This document shows positions 45,699-57,541 of a stretch of DNA of 64,000 nucleotides, piece after piece. Numbering within the stretch: the first letter of the stretch is position 1; each line of letters opens with the position of its first letter. Both the position numbers and the translations under genes were made by a program. This DNA comes from Arachis hypogaea (taxonomy: Eukaryota > Streptophyta > Magnoliopsida > Fabales > Fabaceae), in the NCBI RefSeq assembly GCF_003086295.3, contig NC_092052.1, positions 27,379,427-27,443,426 of the forward strand, in the 5' to 3' direction. The notes under the pieces are model-generated. The model did not search any database. It saw only the letters and a list, made by a program, of their open reading frames with translations, and was not told the DNA's origin.

Positions 45699-47339
45699 CA
45701 AGTTGATGCAGGTCTTCCCACGTACCAGATGCAGGTCTCTATTTTTCCCAAAGGAATCATTAGTAAATTGGAGTCTATGATGAGGAATTTTCTTTGGAAA
45801 GGACAAGTTGATGGAAGAGGATTGAATCTTGTTAGTTGGAAGGTACTGGTTACTCCAAAAAAATATGGAGGTTTGGGGATTAGAGATCCTTATTGTGTAA
45901 ATATTGCTCTTCTTGGAAAGCTAGTTTGGACTTTTTTCCAGCAGCCAAACAAGCTATGGGTCCAATTATTGGATGCCAAATACCGATCATCTCTATATGA
46001 CTGTTTTAGTTATCCTAAGAACAAGGACTCTCCCATTTGGAGGTGTCTTTGCAAGGCTTGGAAAGTGTTGAAGGATGGGTTTGCTTGGTGTATTGGAGAT
46101 TTGAACCAGAATTTTTGGTTTTCTAGCTAGAGGAGAGAAGGACGGTTATCTAATGAGATGGATTATGTCCACATTTCTGATTCGAATCTCCGGATACAGG
46201 ATATTTGGTCGGTTGGTAGGTGGCATTTGGATACTCTTTATTCTCCTTTATCTCAAAATCTGAAAGATAATATTCTCTCTTACAATCCAGATGAACAAGC
46301 AGGTCCGGAAGTGGGTTGGTATTGGAGTGGGTCTGCTGCCAAAGTCTATGACTCACGCAATGGTTACTTGTGGTTGTGTAAGCAGCTGTTTGGTTGGGAG
46401 GAGAGGGAGAATTGGCTTTGGCTTTGGCGTCAGCTTGTTCCGGAAAAGCATAAGTTTTTGGCTTGGTTGTGTCTTAAGGAGGCTCTTCCTACTGCAAGTT
46501 TTCGCTTTAGAAGAGGGATGTCGTCATCGGATAGGTGTCCAAGATGTCTTTCTAGTCAGGAATCGGTTATACATTGTATTCGGGATTGTCCAAAAGCTCA
46601 GCTTGTCTGGCAAAGGTTGGATATTACTTGTCATCCTTTGGATTTGAAGAACTGGTTCTTGTATCATAGCAGAGAGCACCCGTTCAAGTTCTTTTCGGGA
46701 CTTTGGTGGATATGGCGAGCAAGGAATAACGACATCTTTAATCCCCATGAAACTTGGCCTCCGGAAAAAGTCATTTGTCTGGCATTAACTTCAGAAAAGG
46801 AGCTTAGAAATATTTTTGAATTACAACGTATGTCCCTTCCCTCTACTCTAAATGGTTTTTGGAATCCCCCATCCATTGGTACTTTTAAGATTAATTGTGA
46901 TGCTAGTTATTTTGGTTCGGGTGATAGTGTTGGTTTTGCTTGTGTTATTAGAGATTGTAATGGGAGCTGGTAAAGGGGGTGTTTGGAAATGATTGAGAGT
47001 AATAGTATTCTTCAAGGAGAATTGTTTGCTATTTGGAGAGGATATCTCTTAGCTTGGGATGTGGGTCAACGAGATGTTATTTGTGAGACGGATTGTGTGG
47101 AAGCATTTAATCTTGTTACTCAAGATGGTTTTGGGTTTATTGATCCACTGGTGCTCAAAATAAGAGATATCATGCATTGGAATTGGCGTGTTGACTTTCG
47201 TTTGATTATGAGAGATGCAAACACGGTGGCAGATACTATGGCAAAGATGGCGATGAAGTTACAACTTTCGCATGTGGAGATTCTTTCACCTTGGGAGGAG
47301 TTTAAGAGTAGTCTTAAACGGGACTGTCCATCTATTTAA
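45699..47339 (+). pseudogene. LINE ORF2 C-terminal half: zf-RVT and RNase H
   Basis: One frame runs from 45699 to the TAA at 47337-47339, with only two stops (TAG 46128-46130, TAA 46971-46973) and no frameshift. It encodes the end of the RT region (QVSIFPKGIISKLESMMRNF, RNFLWKG), a zf-RVT domain (WLWLWRQLVPEKHKFLAWLC, then CPRC...ESVIHCIRDC as the zinc-binding part) and an RNase H domain (FKINCDASYFGSGDSVGFAC, GELFAIWRG, ETDCVEAFNLV, RDANTVADTMAK), including the D, E, D catalytic residues. It is typical of plant non-LTR elements. Mild damage suggests a fairly young copy. Confidence 0.9.
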
Positions 47340-47401
47340 GCAGTTCCTTGTTTTGTTTCTTTTGTTTTTCTTTGTTTAATTTATTTCAGTCACCAAAAAA
47401 A
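45699..47401 (+). mobile_element. 5'-truncated LINE (L1-type) with poly(A) and 17-bp target duplications
   Basis: The insertion starts inside the ORF2 coding region and ends in a poly(A) tract at about 47394-47403, flanked by a 17-bp perfect duplication. This is the hallmark of target-primed reverse transcription with 5' truncation. Confidence 0.93.
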
Positions 47402-47418
47402 AAACACATGTATAAGGA
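47402..47418. repeat. 17-bp target-site duplication of the LINE, right copy
   Basis: Exact match to 45682-45698. Confidence 0.92.
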
Positions 47419-47545
47419 GACACATCCAGAAAATAACATCTATAAAGACACTTTTATTAGACACAGCCATAAAAAAGACATTTTTATTAGACATATCCAC
47501 AAAGACACTTCCATTAAACACAATTATAAACAAGAGTTGGCAGAA
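47419..47545. repeat. Degenerate ~29-bp tandem repeats
   Basis: Three imperfect units of the kind AAAGACACTTTTATTAGACA occur in succession after the LINE. Because the LINE's target duplication lies at their edge, they are older than the insertion. Confidence 0.6.
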
Positions 47546-50500
47546 ATGCTGTCAGTAACGTAGTGGAATTATTAAAGTTATAACCATAAAAAATTAGCTA
47601 TATACGATAAAATTATCTAAATTCTAAAAAATTATCCAAAATTTTTAAATTACCCTTCTCTCCACCACTACTTCCATTATCCTCACTCTCTTTCTCTCTC
47701 TGTCACCGTTGAATTCTCACTCGCCACCCACACTTTAAACCATCACCACCACCACCACCAAATACAACATCAAATTCAGAAAAAGATTTAATAACAACAA
47801 TAACAATAATAAAAACAAAAATAGTTCTATATTCAAATTTAAAAGTAAATTTAATAACAAGAACAACAATAAAAACAAAAATAGTTTCAAATTCAATAAA
47901 AATTTGAATGCAGAGGAGGACTAAGACAGTGAGATAGATTTGTTAGTGCTTGAATTGGAAAAAATAATGATAACACGGCAGTGGCACTGAGTTGGAAAAT
48001 CGCTCCAAGCATAGCGAGTTTCAATCTAACCTTAACATCCTCTCTTGCCAGCCTCCTTACGGCGGAAGAAGCGGTGACTCGTCTTATCAAATCTATCGTA
48101 TAAAGTCGAAGCTCTGACAGTTTCTGTATCTACATCCAAAGCCGCCATCTCAAGAGATTCAAGAGCTTCAACCTAACATTGCGCTTCGGATTCGTTAGGG
48201 TTGGATATTCAACACCGCCCTTCTTCTCCCACAACTCAACAACGTCGTCACCGCCATCACCTCCAAATGCCACAACCATTGTCCTCTTCCTTCTCCATAT
48301 CAAATCTTCTCTCCAACTCCTTCCTCCCACCACACAGCCCTCTCTCTTACCCTCTTTCCTCTTCTTTCTTTGCCTAATCTCTTTTTTTCTCTTTTAAAAA
48401 AATAAAAAATATAAAATTGAATGTTGTTACATTTTGTTGTTGTTAAGCGACAAGATGTTGGTGATTGCGGGGTTATACGACTGCAGTTAGAGATGAAGAA
48501 GGAGAAGGTGTTAGTGATGGTGGAAAGATAGAATTGTGAGACTGAGAAAGTGGTGGTGATGATGACATCACAGTTAATGTTAAGGTGAGGGCCGGGCTAC
48601 TTTGGATAGTTTTTTAGGGTTAGATAGTTTTGTGGTATAGAGCCGATCTTTTATGGGTACAACTTCAATTTCGTTGTTTTATAAATAGATTTATAATCGT
48701 GTAGCACTTTCATTGGTACAATAGTAGTTTACTCATAGTTTAAATAATCAATAGATTTCTGCTAATGCAATTTCACATTAACAGTTATTAATTTGAGATT
48801 TAGTTAAATATATTGTATTGGTTAAATGAATACATAAAAAAGTTGATTTTTGATGATGTATGGTTGATCAGCGAGTAGAGAATAGATATGCGGCAAGGAG
48901 GATAAAGTGGTGAAGCTGACAATGGAATAACTCTTAATGTAACAAGTGGTAAATTCTTAATTGTTACCACGAGGCTAGTTTTGGAAATTTGAGACAAAGA
49001 GGCTGATTGTTGGGGTGTGGGTCAGAACTACATGGGGAAAAAATAGTGAAAACTCAAGTGTGTTTGGGTTTGGAAAAAAAAAAGAATAAGGTTAATTTTA
49101 TTCCTTCTAGAAGGAGTATTGTCGCCAGTCGTTGAAGTTCATTTCGTCAATGCGGCTTCCCACCCGCTTGCTCCTCTCCTACACTTACTCTGTCACCAAG
49201 TTTTCACCTGCCTTCCTATTCTCCACCTACTGTCACAGTCAAAACTTTAGTTCTTGAGTACTAAACTCCCAATACAATACTTAACAGTTCTGAGTTTTGA
49301 ATAGTAACATCTACAAATTCTCGATCAATTTTGCCCTAAATTCATTCCCTTCATATTGCAATTTTTAGTGATTTCACTCACATCAATTAGTAACGTCTTC
49401 CACTTGTTAATTACTTTTGTTTTGTGATCCTAATCATTTACCACGCCTTCATTCGGCCTTTCACCGTGCTTTTTCGGGTTAACAATTCTGGTCGTCCCTC
49501 TAACATTCCAACTATTGCCATCTTATTGGATATTCTGACTTAGGCACTTTAGTCTCTCTTTTGTTAAGATCACTAGAGATGTCACTATATAGCACTTTAA
49601 TTTTAATTTTACACGTCCATCTAATTACGTATCATTAGATCAGCAAAAATAATTACTTTCAATGATCAATGCGTGAATGATCATCTAAACAAATAGATAT
49701 TATTAAATGACTATGCAAAATACTTTATATTGTCAATGGATCAAAATTAAGAATTTTTTCTAAAATGAAACAAAAAATATTTCTAAAATTCTTTTTTTTT
49801 TGCAAGTGGTACACAGTTCGGATGCCAATCTCGATATGTTGCAGTTAATACCACCCCAATCTGCATGTTAATATGGTACAATTTGTCCAAAGCTATCCCG
49901 ATCCGCATCACTTTGTCAGAGCCTTACCCGATTTGCCACCCACTTCGATTGACACGCACACACTCGATTTTGGTCCACTTCACCACATATAAATGCATCT
50001 TCTCACTTTCATTTGTTGCACACGTAAAATACTTCTAACCTATATAAATTTCTCATCTTACTCTCACTCGTTATTAGGACGGTTAGTCCCACTCACATTT
50101 GAAGTGGATTTGTAACCCAATATACAGTAGATAATGTCGAGTTCAGGTGCCAGACCAACTTACCCGACCAACCTGTACTTTAATATATAATGTATATGTT
50201 CATAAAAATATATATACATATAATAAATAACAAGAAAGTTTGAATTCAATTTCATTTTTTTTACAAATATTTAGTGTCACCAGACTAATAGTTCAATTGG
50301 CTAATAATATATAAATAATATTTGATATTATAAAAATATGAAAATACTAAATATTATGTTTGAGAGAAAAAAAAATTATTTTATTCTAACTAGGTCGACT
50401 ATGGTTAGGTTGAAAAATTTAAAGCATAGGTAAAATTCAAATTAAAATGTTTAAATCCACAAATAATTAGAGTAGAACTTAAATATATCTCATCTAACTA

Positions 50501-50656
50501 TCTTACGCATTGTCGTTTCTACTCATTGCACAAATCAAATTCATATGACTATTACCTACTGCGTTCAAAAATCATAATTTTATGTAATCTTTTCATATAT
50601 TTAAAAATAATCAAAATTTTCTATTTACCAATTAGACCTCTCTTTTCACTAAAATA
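47546..50656. other. Intergenic region with unassigned fragments
   Basis: At 47893-48340 a CG-richer minus-strand stretch contains EALESLEMAALDVDTE-like coding, which I cannot name, with stops around it. At 49570-49770 lies a copy of the old repeat that hosts the foldback element at 36097. A TATA-like motif followed by short repeats occurs near 49990. No intact gene. Confidence 0.4.
49570..49770. repeat. Paralogous empty site of the foldback element
   Basis: CAGCAAAAATAATTACTTTC, then AAATGACTATGCAAAATAC (49706-49724), then TCAATGGATCAAAATTAA align with the flanks of the foldback element at 35990-36096 and 37418-37460 (GCACGACTATATAAAATATT | TTAATTGTTGGTGTATCAAAATTTAA), with one copy of the 9-bp site and no element. 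Confidence 0.65.
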
Positions 50657-50684
50657 CTAGTGAAAGGACCCGTGCTACGCACGG
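50657..50684 (-). mobile_element. Helitron 3' terminus: hairpin plus CTAG
   Basis: CCGTGC (50670-50675), loop, GCACGG (50679-50684) form a 6-bp GC-rich stem. Nine bases further on (minus-strand direction) is CTAG (50660-50657) followed by T. This is the standard 3' hairpin and CTRR end. Confidence 0.9.
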
Positions 50685-50820
50685 AAAAAGTTACATACAA
50701 AACAACATAATTTTAAACCAAATATATGGAAGGAATTACATGAAATCAATTTAAAAACATCTAACATAGCTTGAAACACAACAGTATCACATAAAAAATG
50801 TAAAACTACTTGAAATGACA

Positions 50821-51309
50821 TCAAGAAATATTGTTAAAAATCTCCCTGAGTACTACATTTATTGTACTATCCTTGGGCATGGTACCATTATTCTGAATCA
50901 GCACTCTAAGGCATTTCTTTGATTTTACTCGAGATAGTGCAATATACAGTTGTCCACGTGTAAAAATGGGGATCGACAAAAATAGCCCAACAACACCCAA
51001 AGTCTGTCCTTGCGCCTTATTTATAGTCATTGCGAATTAAACAATCAAAGGGAATTGTCTGCTTCTGAACCTAAAAGGGAGTGTGTCATTATTTGGTATC
51101 ATGTCCATGCATGGAATGAGCACAACTCGGCCTGTCTGGTCCCCCGTCAATATAATGTACTCAATTACATGATTACCTAAATGACGAACCTGTATTTTCG
51201 TGCCATTGCACAACCCATTAGACTGATCAATGTTCCGAAGCAACATAACTGGTACACCTTCCTTCAAGCATATTTGGTGTAGAGGTAACCCTGAACAATT
51301 AATCGCATT
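50821..51309 (-). pseudogene. Helitron RepHel, helicase C-terminal part
   Basis: The stretch encodes INCSGLPLHQICLKEGVPVM, LLRNIDQSNGLCNGTKIQV and, after a stop just before 51030, TINKAQGQT and LYIALSRVKS: Pif1-type helicase motifs V and VI (the K.QGQT and A.SRV signatures). It continues in frame from 54041 once the solo LTR and one copy of CAAAA are left out. It ends at TAA near 50821. Confidence 0.9.
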
Positions 51310-51314
51310 CAAAA
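51310..51314. repeat. Target-site duplication CAAAA, left copy
   Basis: Directly before the TG of the solo LTR; repeated at 54036-54040. Confidence 0.9.
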
Positions 51315-51680
51315 TGTAAGAATCGCGAATTAATTAACCGATTAATTAACGTAAAATAATAATACATTAATTGCCCAGAATAGGTCCAAAATTTTAGAAT
51401 ATTAATTGGAAAATATAAATATGATTTTTGGACTCATTAGATTTTTCTAAGTTGGAAAATGTTATTTTCTTCGAAAAATTGCGTAAAAACGCATACCGGT
51501 AAATTAACCGGCAGTACCGACTTAACTCTGTCCGGTACTATGTGAAAATAATTAAAAACAGTAGAAAACTTTAGAAAAATATTTAAAATTGAAAACTAGA
51601 CACTAATTTTAAAGGTTTGACCCAACGAGCTAAAAACGCTAACAGGTTGGACCGGGCCCAAGTTGGACCCAAGTCCAACA

Positions 51681-51689
51681 TTATATAAG
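51681..51689 (+). promoter_or_regulatory. LTR TATA box
   Basis: TTATATAAG follows GGGCCCAAG and precedes a purine-rich leader (GAAGAGAGGAGAGGGGAGGG) by about 65 bases, the layout of a U3 promoter. Confidence 0.6.
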
Positions 51690-52849
51690 TCCCTTAAGTG
51701 GCCAATTCAGCCACTTTAACACAACACAAGCAGCAACAACGTTGAAGTGAAGAGAGGAGAGGGGAGGGTTTCATTCACTATTCATCTTCTCCTTCTTTCT
51801 CTTATAACTTGAGCTACAGAGCTCCGATTTGCATGCCGTCAGTTACTACGCAAAGCTCTTGTCGAGCCCGTCACTTCTAGTTTGGTATTGTGGTAAGCTT
51901 TTAACTTATCTTTGTCCAGTTTACTGCCCTAAGAATTTCGAGTTTGGGGATTTTGGTTTGAGTGAAATCTTGTATTTTTAGGTGTTTAGGTACACTTTAG
52001 CACTTGATTCCTATTGGGTTTAGACTCAATCAATATTAGGTGAGCTTGAATTGGTGTTGTATGAAGAATGTTGGTGATTTGAATAGCTTAGAAGTGGATT
52101 TGGTGGCTTGAGGAATTGTAGAAGCTTGATTTGTACTCAATCTTGGGCTTTTGTGCATATTGGGAATCGGCCAAGGTATGGTTTTGGTTTTTTCTATGTA
52201 GTATATAATATTTCTGGACACTTAGACTAAAGACCCATAGGATAGGTTTTGGATTGATATGGTTGTTGATATTGGTTGGTTGATGATGTATGATGAATTG
52301 ATATTATTAGTGTTGTTAAATAATGAGGTTGAAGCATGATGTATGATGAATTTGAATGAATGTATATTGTTGATTGTTGATATAAAGCATGAATGAGAAT
52401 TGATGATGAAGATTGAAAGTGATAGAATGATGATTGGTGAATGTGTTGGTGGAGGTTTGATTTTAGTGATTATATACTTGATGTTTGATGGTTGAGAATG
52501 ATGTAATGTGAAGGAAAACTTGGTATAAATTGGTGGAATGTGACATAAAGGGTAGATTTTGATGTAAATTGGAGTTGGAAGGACTTTAGTTTGATTTTGT
52601 TGAGTATTGTGGAAAATTGAGATTTTGTGAACTTTTGGTAAGATTGAAATTTTGGTGAACTTCCATGAATCATATCTTGAACTACCATACTTCAATGTAT
52701 TTTATATCAAATGAAAGGGGGATTGAACAAGCTTTAAAATGGTTTAAATTTTGTGAAAATCCGAATTTGGTAGAAAAAGATATGATTGTGGAAAGTTTGG
52801 TGTCAAAATCTGAAATTCTGCAACATTGCAGAATTTTGTGATTTCTGGT

Positions 52850-53115
52850 TTGTGTGCGCATGCACAACCTTGTGCATATGCACACACAGGGAAAAGCCTT
52901 CTGTTGAGAGCGCTAGCACAACCTGTGCACGCACATAACCAATGAAGTATTACAACCTGTGCGCACTCACACGTTGGAAGGTGCGTTCTGTTGGGGGCGC
53001 TAGCATGCCTTGTGCAAGCGAACAGAATTGCAAAATTTGGTATCTGTGCGTACGCACACATTTTAAAATCTCCCTGGGCATGCGCACGCACACCCCTGTG
53101 CGTACGCACATGCCC
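52850..53115. repeat. CG-rich TGCGTACGCACA-type motif cluster
   Basis: About ten GTGCGCAC/GTGCGTACGCAC-like motifs in 265 bp within the solo LTR, at the position of the clusters in the other LTR copies. Confidence 0.8.
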
Positions 53116-53717
53116 TGTTTTCCAATTAAAACTTTGTTTTCAACTATTTCACCTTTCCAACGAGCTTGTAAACTTCTGTGACACCTTTTTAAGATTGTTG
53201 GGCTTATTTTTGGATATCAAAATATGGAAAAAGTCTTAAGTGGAATTAATTGGTAGTTATTTCGAAAGGTTAGCGAACGGAGGCTTAGGTTTCTGGTGTA
53301 CTGAGGATGGATTTGGTCGAGAGAGAAGGAAGAGTAATGAATTGATGATTATTGAAAGTAAATTGAGAAAGTGACGAACTACTGTGTTCGGAATGGAAAT
53401 GTTGAATTGTCAATGGTTGAGATGAGTCAAGGAATCGGAATGAAATGATGAATCCATGATATACTGAAAATATTGTTTTATACTAAGATTGTTGAGACGC
53501 TATGCGCCCGGCAAGGACGGCGGTGGGATCCCGCCTGTCGAGGTAGCGGCGGTGGCGTAAGGGCGGTGGTTCGTCCCATTTGCGTTGAGATGTGAGGTCC
53601 GTGGCAAGAGTATCCCGCTCGCATCCCTTCGAATCAATAGAGTGTGCAGGCACAAAATCCTGGACAGTGTTCCGAGCACCATATCTCGGGGGATCCCAAT
53701 GATGATTCCGAAGGGCG

Positions 53718-53759
53718 ACATCTCCATGGAGATGTGTCGGGTTGGCAGTTGAACCGACA
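53718..53759 (+). other. Conserved tandem hairpins near the LTR 3' end
   Basis: ACATCTCCATGGAGATGT (53718-53735) is a perfect 18-bp palindrome; TGTCGG-G-TT (from 53735) pairs with AACCGACA (53752-53759) with a bulged G. Confidence 0.65.
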
Positions 53760-54035
53760 ATTTGATATCACAGTCAATAGGACAGACATTCATCATGTGC
53801 ATCTTCTATTTGTTTGTATGCTTTTCCGACTTGTAATTGTTTGCCTATTTGTATAACATGTCTAATTGCCTACTTGAATTAATTGTTTGCCTACTTGAGC
53901 TATATCTTTCATCGAGCTTCTAGAATATATTATTTCTTTCTATATATTATATGTATGAGCTTAGAACTGTCATAACCTTTGATTAATCTTTGCTTTACGA
54001 CGCGAGGTAAGGCTTATGGTAATTAGGGTGTTACA

Positions 54036-54040
54036 CAAAA
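54036..54040. repeat. Target-site duplication CAAAA, right copy
   Basis: Exact match to 51310-51314. Confidence 0.9.
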
Positions 54041-55200
54041 CATCAGGTGAAAATGTGTCTAACTCAGACTCCATATTACCTTCTTCAACACATAGAGAAT
54101 CAGAACTAAGATAAACTTTCTGTTCTCCAGGTAGTCGACTCATAATACTGTTGTTCACCTCATTTACAACTTCTAATGTGGGAGCAAGAATCGAACGTTT
54201 CTTGAAGTAATCAGTGTGGTTCAAGTTAGAAACAATATTTGGATAGACAAAATGTACCAACTCTGTAAAACCATCTTCAGTATCATTTATGAGCATGTCA
54301 TCCGGAATTAAAACTTTTGATTCACCATCTGTAGAATCACCGGTGAATCCATCACCAATCTGGATAAGCCACTTGGCAAATTCGTTAACTTCACTATTAT
54401 CTTCGGAAATATCAGAAGATGCTAAACGCATATTCCTTGTTAAATTAAAGACTGAGCAATGATCCCAGAGGTAAGATGAATTAATGGAAGCTTGAACAAT
54501 ATCTTGACGTGATCCCATCGGTATGACTGGAAGAATATGTCGAAAGTCACCACCTAGTACAACAACCTTACCTGCAAAAGCCATGTTCGGCTTGTAAGAT
54601 CATTCATATCTTAGGATATCCTTCAGTGACTTGTCCAATGCCTTATAATAGTATTTGTTCAACATTGGAGCTTCATCCCATATAATCAAACTAGCTATGG
54701 AAACCAACTTAGCAAGAGATGAACCTTGTTTAATGTTGCAAACTGAATCCTCGTTAATGTTTAGAGGTATCTTAAAGTTTGAATGAGTAGTGCGTTCATT
54801 GGGGAGAAGTAGTGAAGCAATACCACTTAATGCAACATTTAGAACAATCTTTCCCTCATACCTTAATGAAGCAGAAAGCGTACGCCAAAGGAATGTCTTG
54901 CCAGTACCACCATACACATAAACAAAGTAAATCTGCCACGATCCATGTTCACAGCATCAAGTATTGTATGATATGCATAGCTCTCTTCATTATTCATAGA
55001 TTGCAAAGCATCATTCAACTCTTGATGGAGTAAAATTCTATCAAAATTCAACTCATCCATTATCAACCGATCCTCAATACCATCAATCGCTTGTATATCG
55101 GGATAAGGCAACGTAGAAAATTCTTTCAAAGATCTACCATTAGCTTGTAATCATTCCTCAAGTTTCATCAATGTTAAGTTTAAAATCTGATCATCAGCTA
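54041..55200 (-). pseudogene. Helitron RepHel, helicase N-terminal part (Pif1-type)
   Basis: On the minus strand the order is: linker (EFSTLPYPDIQAIDGIEDRL), Walker A (YGGTGKTFLWRT, about 54910), then NVALSGIASLLLP (motif Ia), Walker B (IIWDEAPM), LGGDFRHILPVIP (motif II-III region) and FNLTRNMRL. Disruptions: a TGA in the linker near 55150, a one-base shift just before Walker A, a TGA after the LKDILRYE stretch (about 54600). All key helicase residues are still present. The helicase would unwind DNA during rolling-circle transposition. Confidence 0.9.
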
Positions 55201-55379
55201 ATACTAAATCTATAAAATTTATAACAAAATGGTAATCACCGAAGAAGAAAACCAAGAAAAGTTAACACAACTGCATAATTATATGAGATAGTGATAAATA
55301 ATAGTGTAAAAAAATAAACACAAACCATCAGAATGGTGAATCCTTCTCTGCAAGTATAGTATGTCTTCGGATAATTGCT

Positions 55380-57541
55380 GATAGCATGACTACCAAACTA
55401 CTTCAGGGCAAGATATGTTATTAGATATAAGAAGAATAACAAAGAGATCACGAACATACGAACCAGATGCCCATGAACTTGCTTCCAAAATAGCATCAAT
55501 AAACTCCTTGTCATCTTGAAGAAGACCTAATGCATAACATGCTTCTTTGAATGTGTCATAAACAACACCTTCGACGGTCCTAATATCAATGAAACTTCTG
55601 CATCCTTTCTGTATGTTAAGTAAAAGTCTCGAATAATAATCTTCACCATTCCCCCTAGGGACATGAGTTGACCGGCCAATAAAAAAACCCTGTTTTCGTG
55701 GGACCCAGATGGAAACATCATCTTTCCATACAAACTTGTTCGGGAACTCACTATAGGTCAAGGACCTGGCAAAGGGATACACATTATTAGCAAGGAACCA
55801 TGCCAATAATTTGGTCAACTTTCCTTCTACACGATTCAGAACAACTTGAATATTATCATGATCTCTAAAAATTACAGGATGATCTTCAAGGAGGTGAAAA
55901 AGCAACCTAATAACAGCAGGTTCTTTAATTTGAATGTCATAACCAAATAATCTCCAAGCTGCCTCGCATGAGGATATATAACGACAGTCATAATAGTTTT
56001 TTTATTTCATCCACTACATGTCCAGACATTGAGTCCTCGGCAGATTGATAGAAAGAAGCAGTTACACGATCATTACCCTTGTGCACATATTTAAATAGAT
56101 ACTTGATAGCAGAAGTTTGGCATGTATACTCAACATTTATATGACAGCCATACCTCAGCAACAAATAATGATTGTATGGTACAATGAATGAATTATCAAT
56201 GATAACATTCCTCTTTGTTAACGTTCGACCATTGTCTAGTCTCTTATACTTGGGGAACCCGACTTTATCAATAACAGTACGTGACCTAAATGGCTTAGGA
56301 AAAACTTTGAACAGTGGCCCTGTACCATGCACGGACTCTTTTTGTTATGTCGACTGCAAGGACCATGTACCATGAATCTCTCAACAGCAGCATACAACTT
56401 TGGTCTATGATGCTTATCAGGTATCTCAGCAGAAATAAACTTATCAATATCTTATGGAGACTTTGGCTTGTCTAGAGAATGAATGAATAACAATATGTGT
56501 GCATGGGGTAAACCCCTCTTCTGAAATTCAACAGTGCATACATCTGAAATAATTAGAAAAAAATAGAGTTAGAACAAATTTGACAATTTGTACGTATAAC
56601 ATGTAATAAAAATGAACTTCTAAAATATATCTTACATCCAACAATTTTGCCAAAAGGAATACTGCTTTTAAAATCTCTTATTAAATGATTAAGCTTAATC
56701 TTGAATATCCTTGATACAATATCTGGACGATCTTGGGGTGATAAAGAAGAACCGTGAAGCAATCTCTTAACCTCATCCCAGTCAGGATTGGAAGTAATTG
56801 TAATAAAGAAGCTAGGATATCCAGCATATTTGCAAATAGCAAAAGCATCCTTGCAGTTGTTAAACATGTACCTAGGACCACCGGTAAATGTGCTAGGAAG
56901 AATAATACACTGCCCAGTGGCAACGGTGTTAGCTTCGCCACTTACGAATGACTCATGTAAGGCCTTGTATCTTCAATCCTTAACTTTGGCTGGTTAAATC
57001 TAATAAAGCTCAATCGTTCAACCTCAACCATTGTATATGCATCAACCAAGAATTGTTGGAAAAGTCTAGCAGAATGTAACGAAATAGGAGAATCTTGAGA
57101 CCTCATCTCCAAGTGATAGGCAAAGAACTCCCTCATGCTGATAGTTTTCCTCTTCTTTGAACCATCAATATTGTAATGAAAGGAAGTTTCAATTCCAACT
57201 CTATATCCGTCCTCCGCATATGGAAACAATAAAGGATACTGCAAAGCAAGGTATTGTGGGTGAAGAACATCAATCCTTTTTAACTGGCTAGAATGTGACT
57301 CAACTATTATATCCCTTTCCAAAGAGGACTCATCAATATCACCCAATATGATAACTGCAACCTCAGATACTGTTGGCAAATTATAACGCCTTCCATCACT
57401 ATCCCTTCTTCTAATCAACTTAATTCTTATGTGAGGAGGATTAAAATCTTTAAACCGATCTCGAGCATATCGAAACGTCCTTGCTAATGGGTTGTGAATA
57501 TCAAGCATAGTTTTAAGTTGAGCTACAATAACCCTTTCCAC
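55380..57541 (-). pseudogene. Helitron RepHel, Rep (HUH endonuclease) and middle region
   Basis: 57541-56942 and 56941-56553 encode the Helitron_like_N domain (FAICKYAGYPSFFITITSNP). At about 56500 the HUH motif PHAH follows QKRGL. A TAA lies soon after (KPKSP-stop-DIDKF) and a one-base shift at about 56300. The paired-tyrosine region IKYLFKYVHKGND is at about 56100. A further shift lies at about 55995. The stretch to 55380 (PNKFVWKDDVSIWVPRKQGF) links Rep to the helicase and ends with a stop. Rep nicks and rejoins DNA at the Helitron ends; its HUH and tyrosine residues are still present. Confidence 0.9.

Larger units (their letters stand above)
51315..54035 (+). mobile_element. Solo LTR (2721 bp) inserted in the Helitron helicase
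   Basis: It runs from TGTAAGAATCGCG to GGGTGTTACA with perfect CAAAA duplications and no interior, so it is a solo LTR left by recombination between the two LTRs of a full element. It includes a promoter (51650-51690), leader, GCGTACGC-rich cluster (52850-53115), tandem hairpins (53718-53759) and a GGTAAGGCTTATGG tail. Open frames on both strands (52036-53239, 53500-53856) arise from its composition. Confidence 0.93.

Noticed and set aside
48130..48397. Small genes near 48.2 kb
   Set aside because: Frames on both strands in a CT/GA-rich stretch; the minus strand has some coding look but is broken and unrecognised.
52222..53239. Minus- and plus-strand open frames in the solo LTR
   Set aside because: Low-complexity or motif-cluster translations in a known LTR; no homology recognised.
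51315..54035. Full LTR element or gene cluster
   Set aside because: No interior, primer site or second LTR; target duplications touch both ends of a single LTR, so it is a solo LTR.
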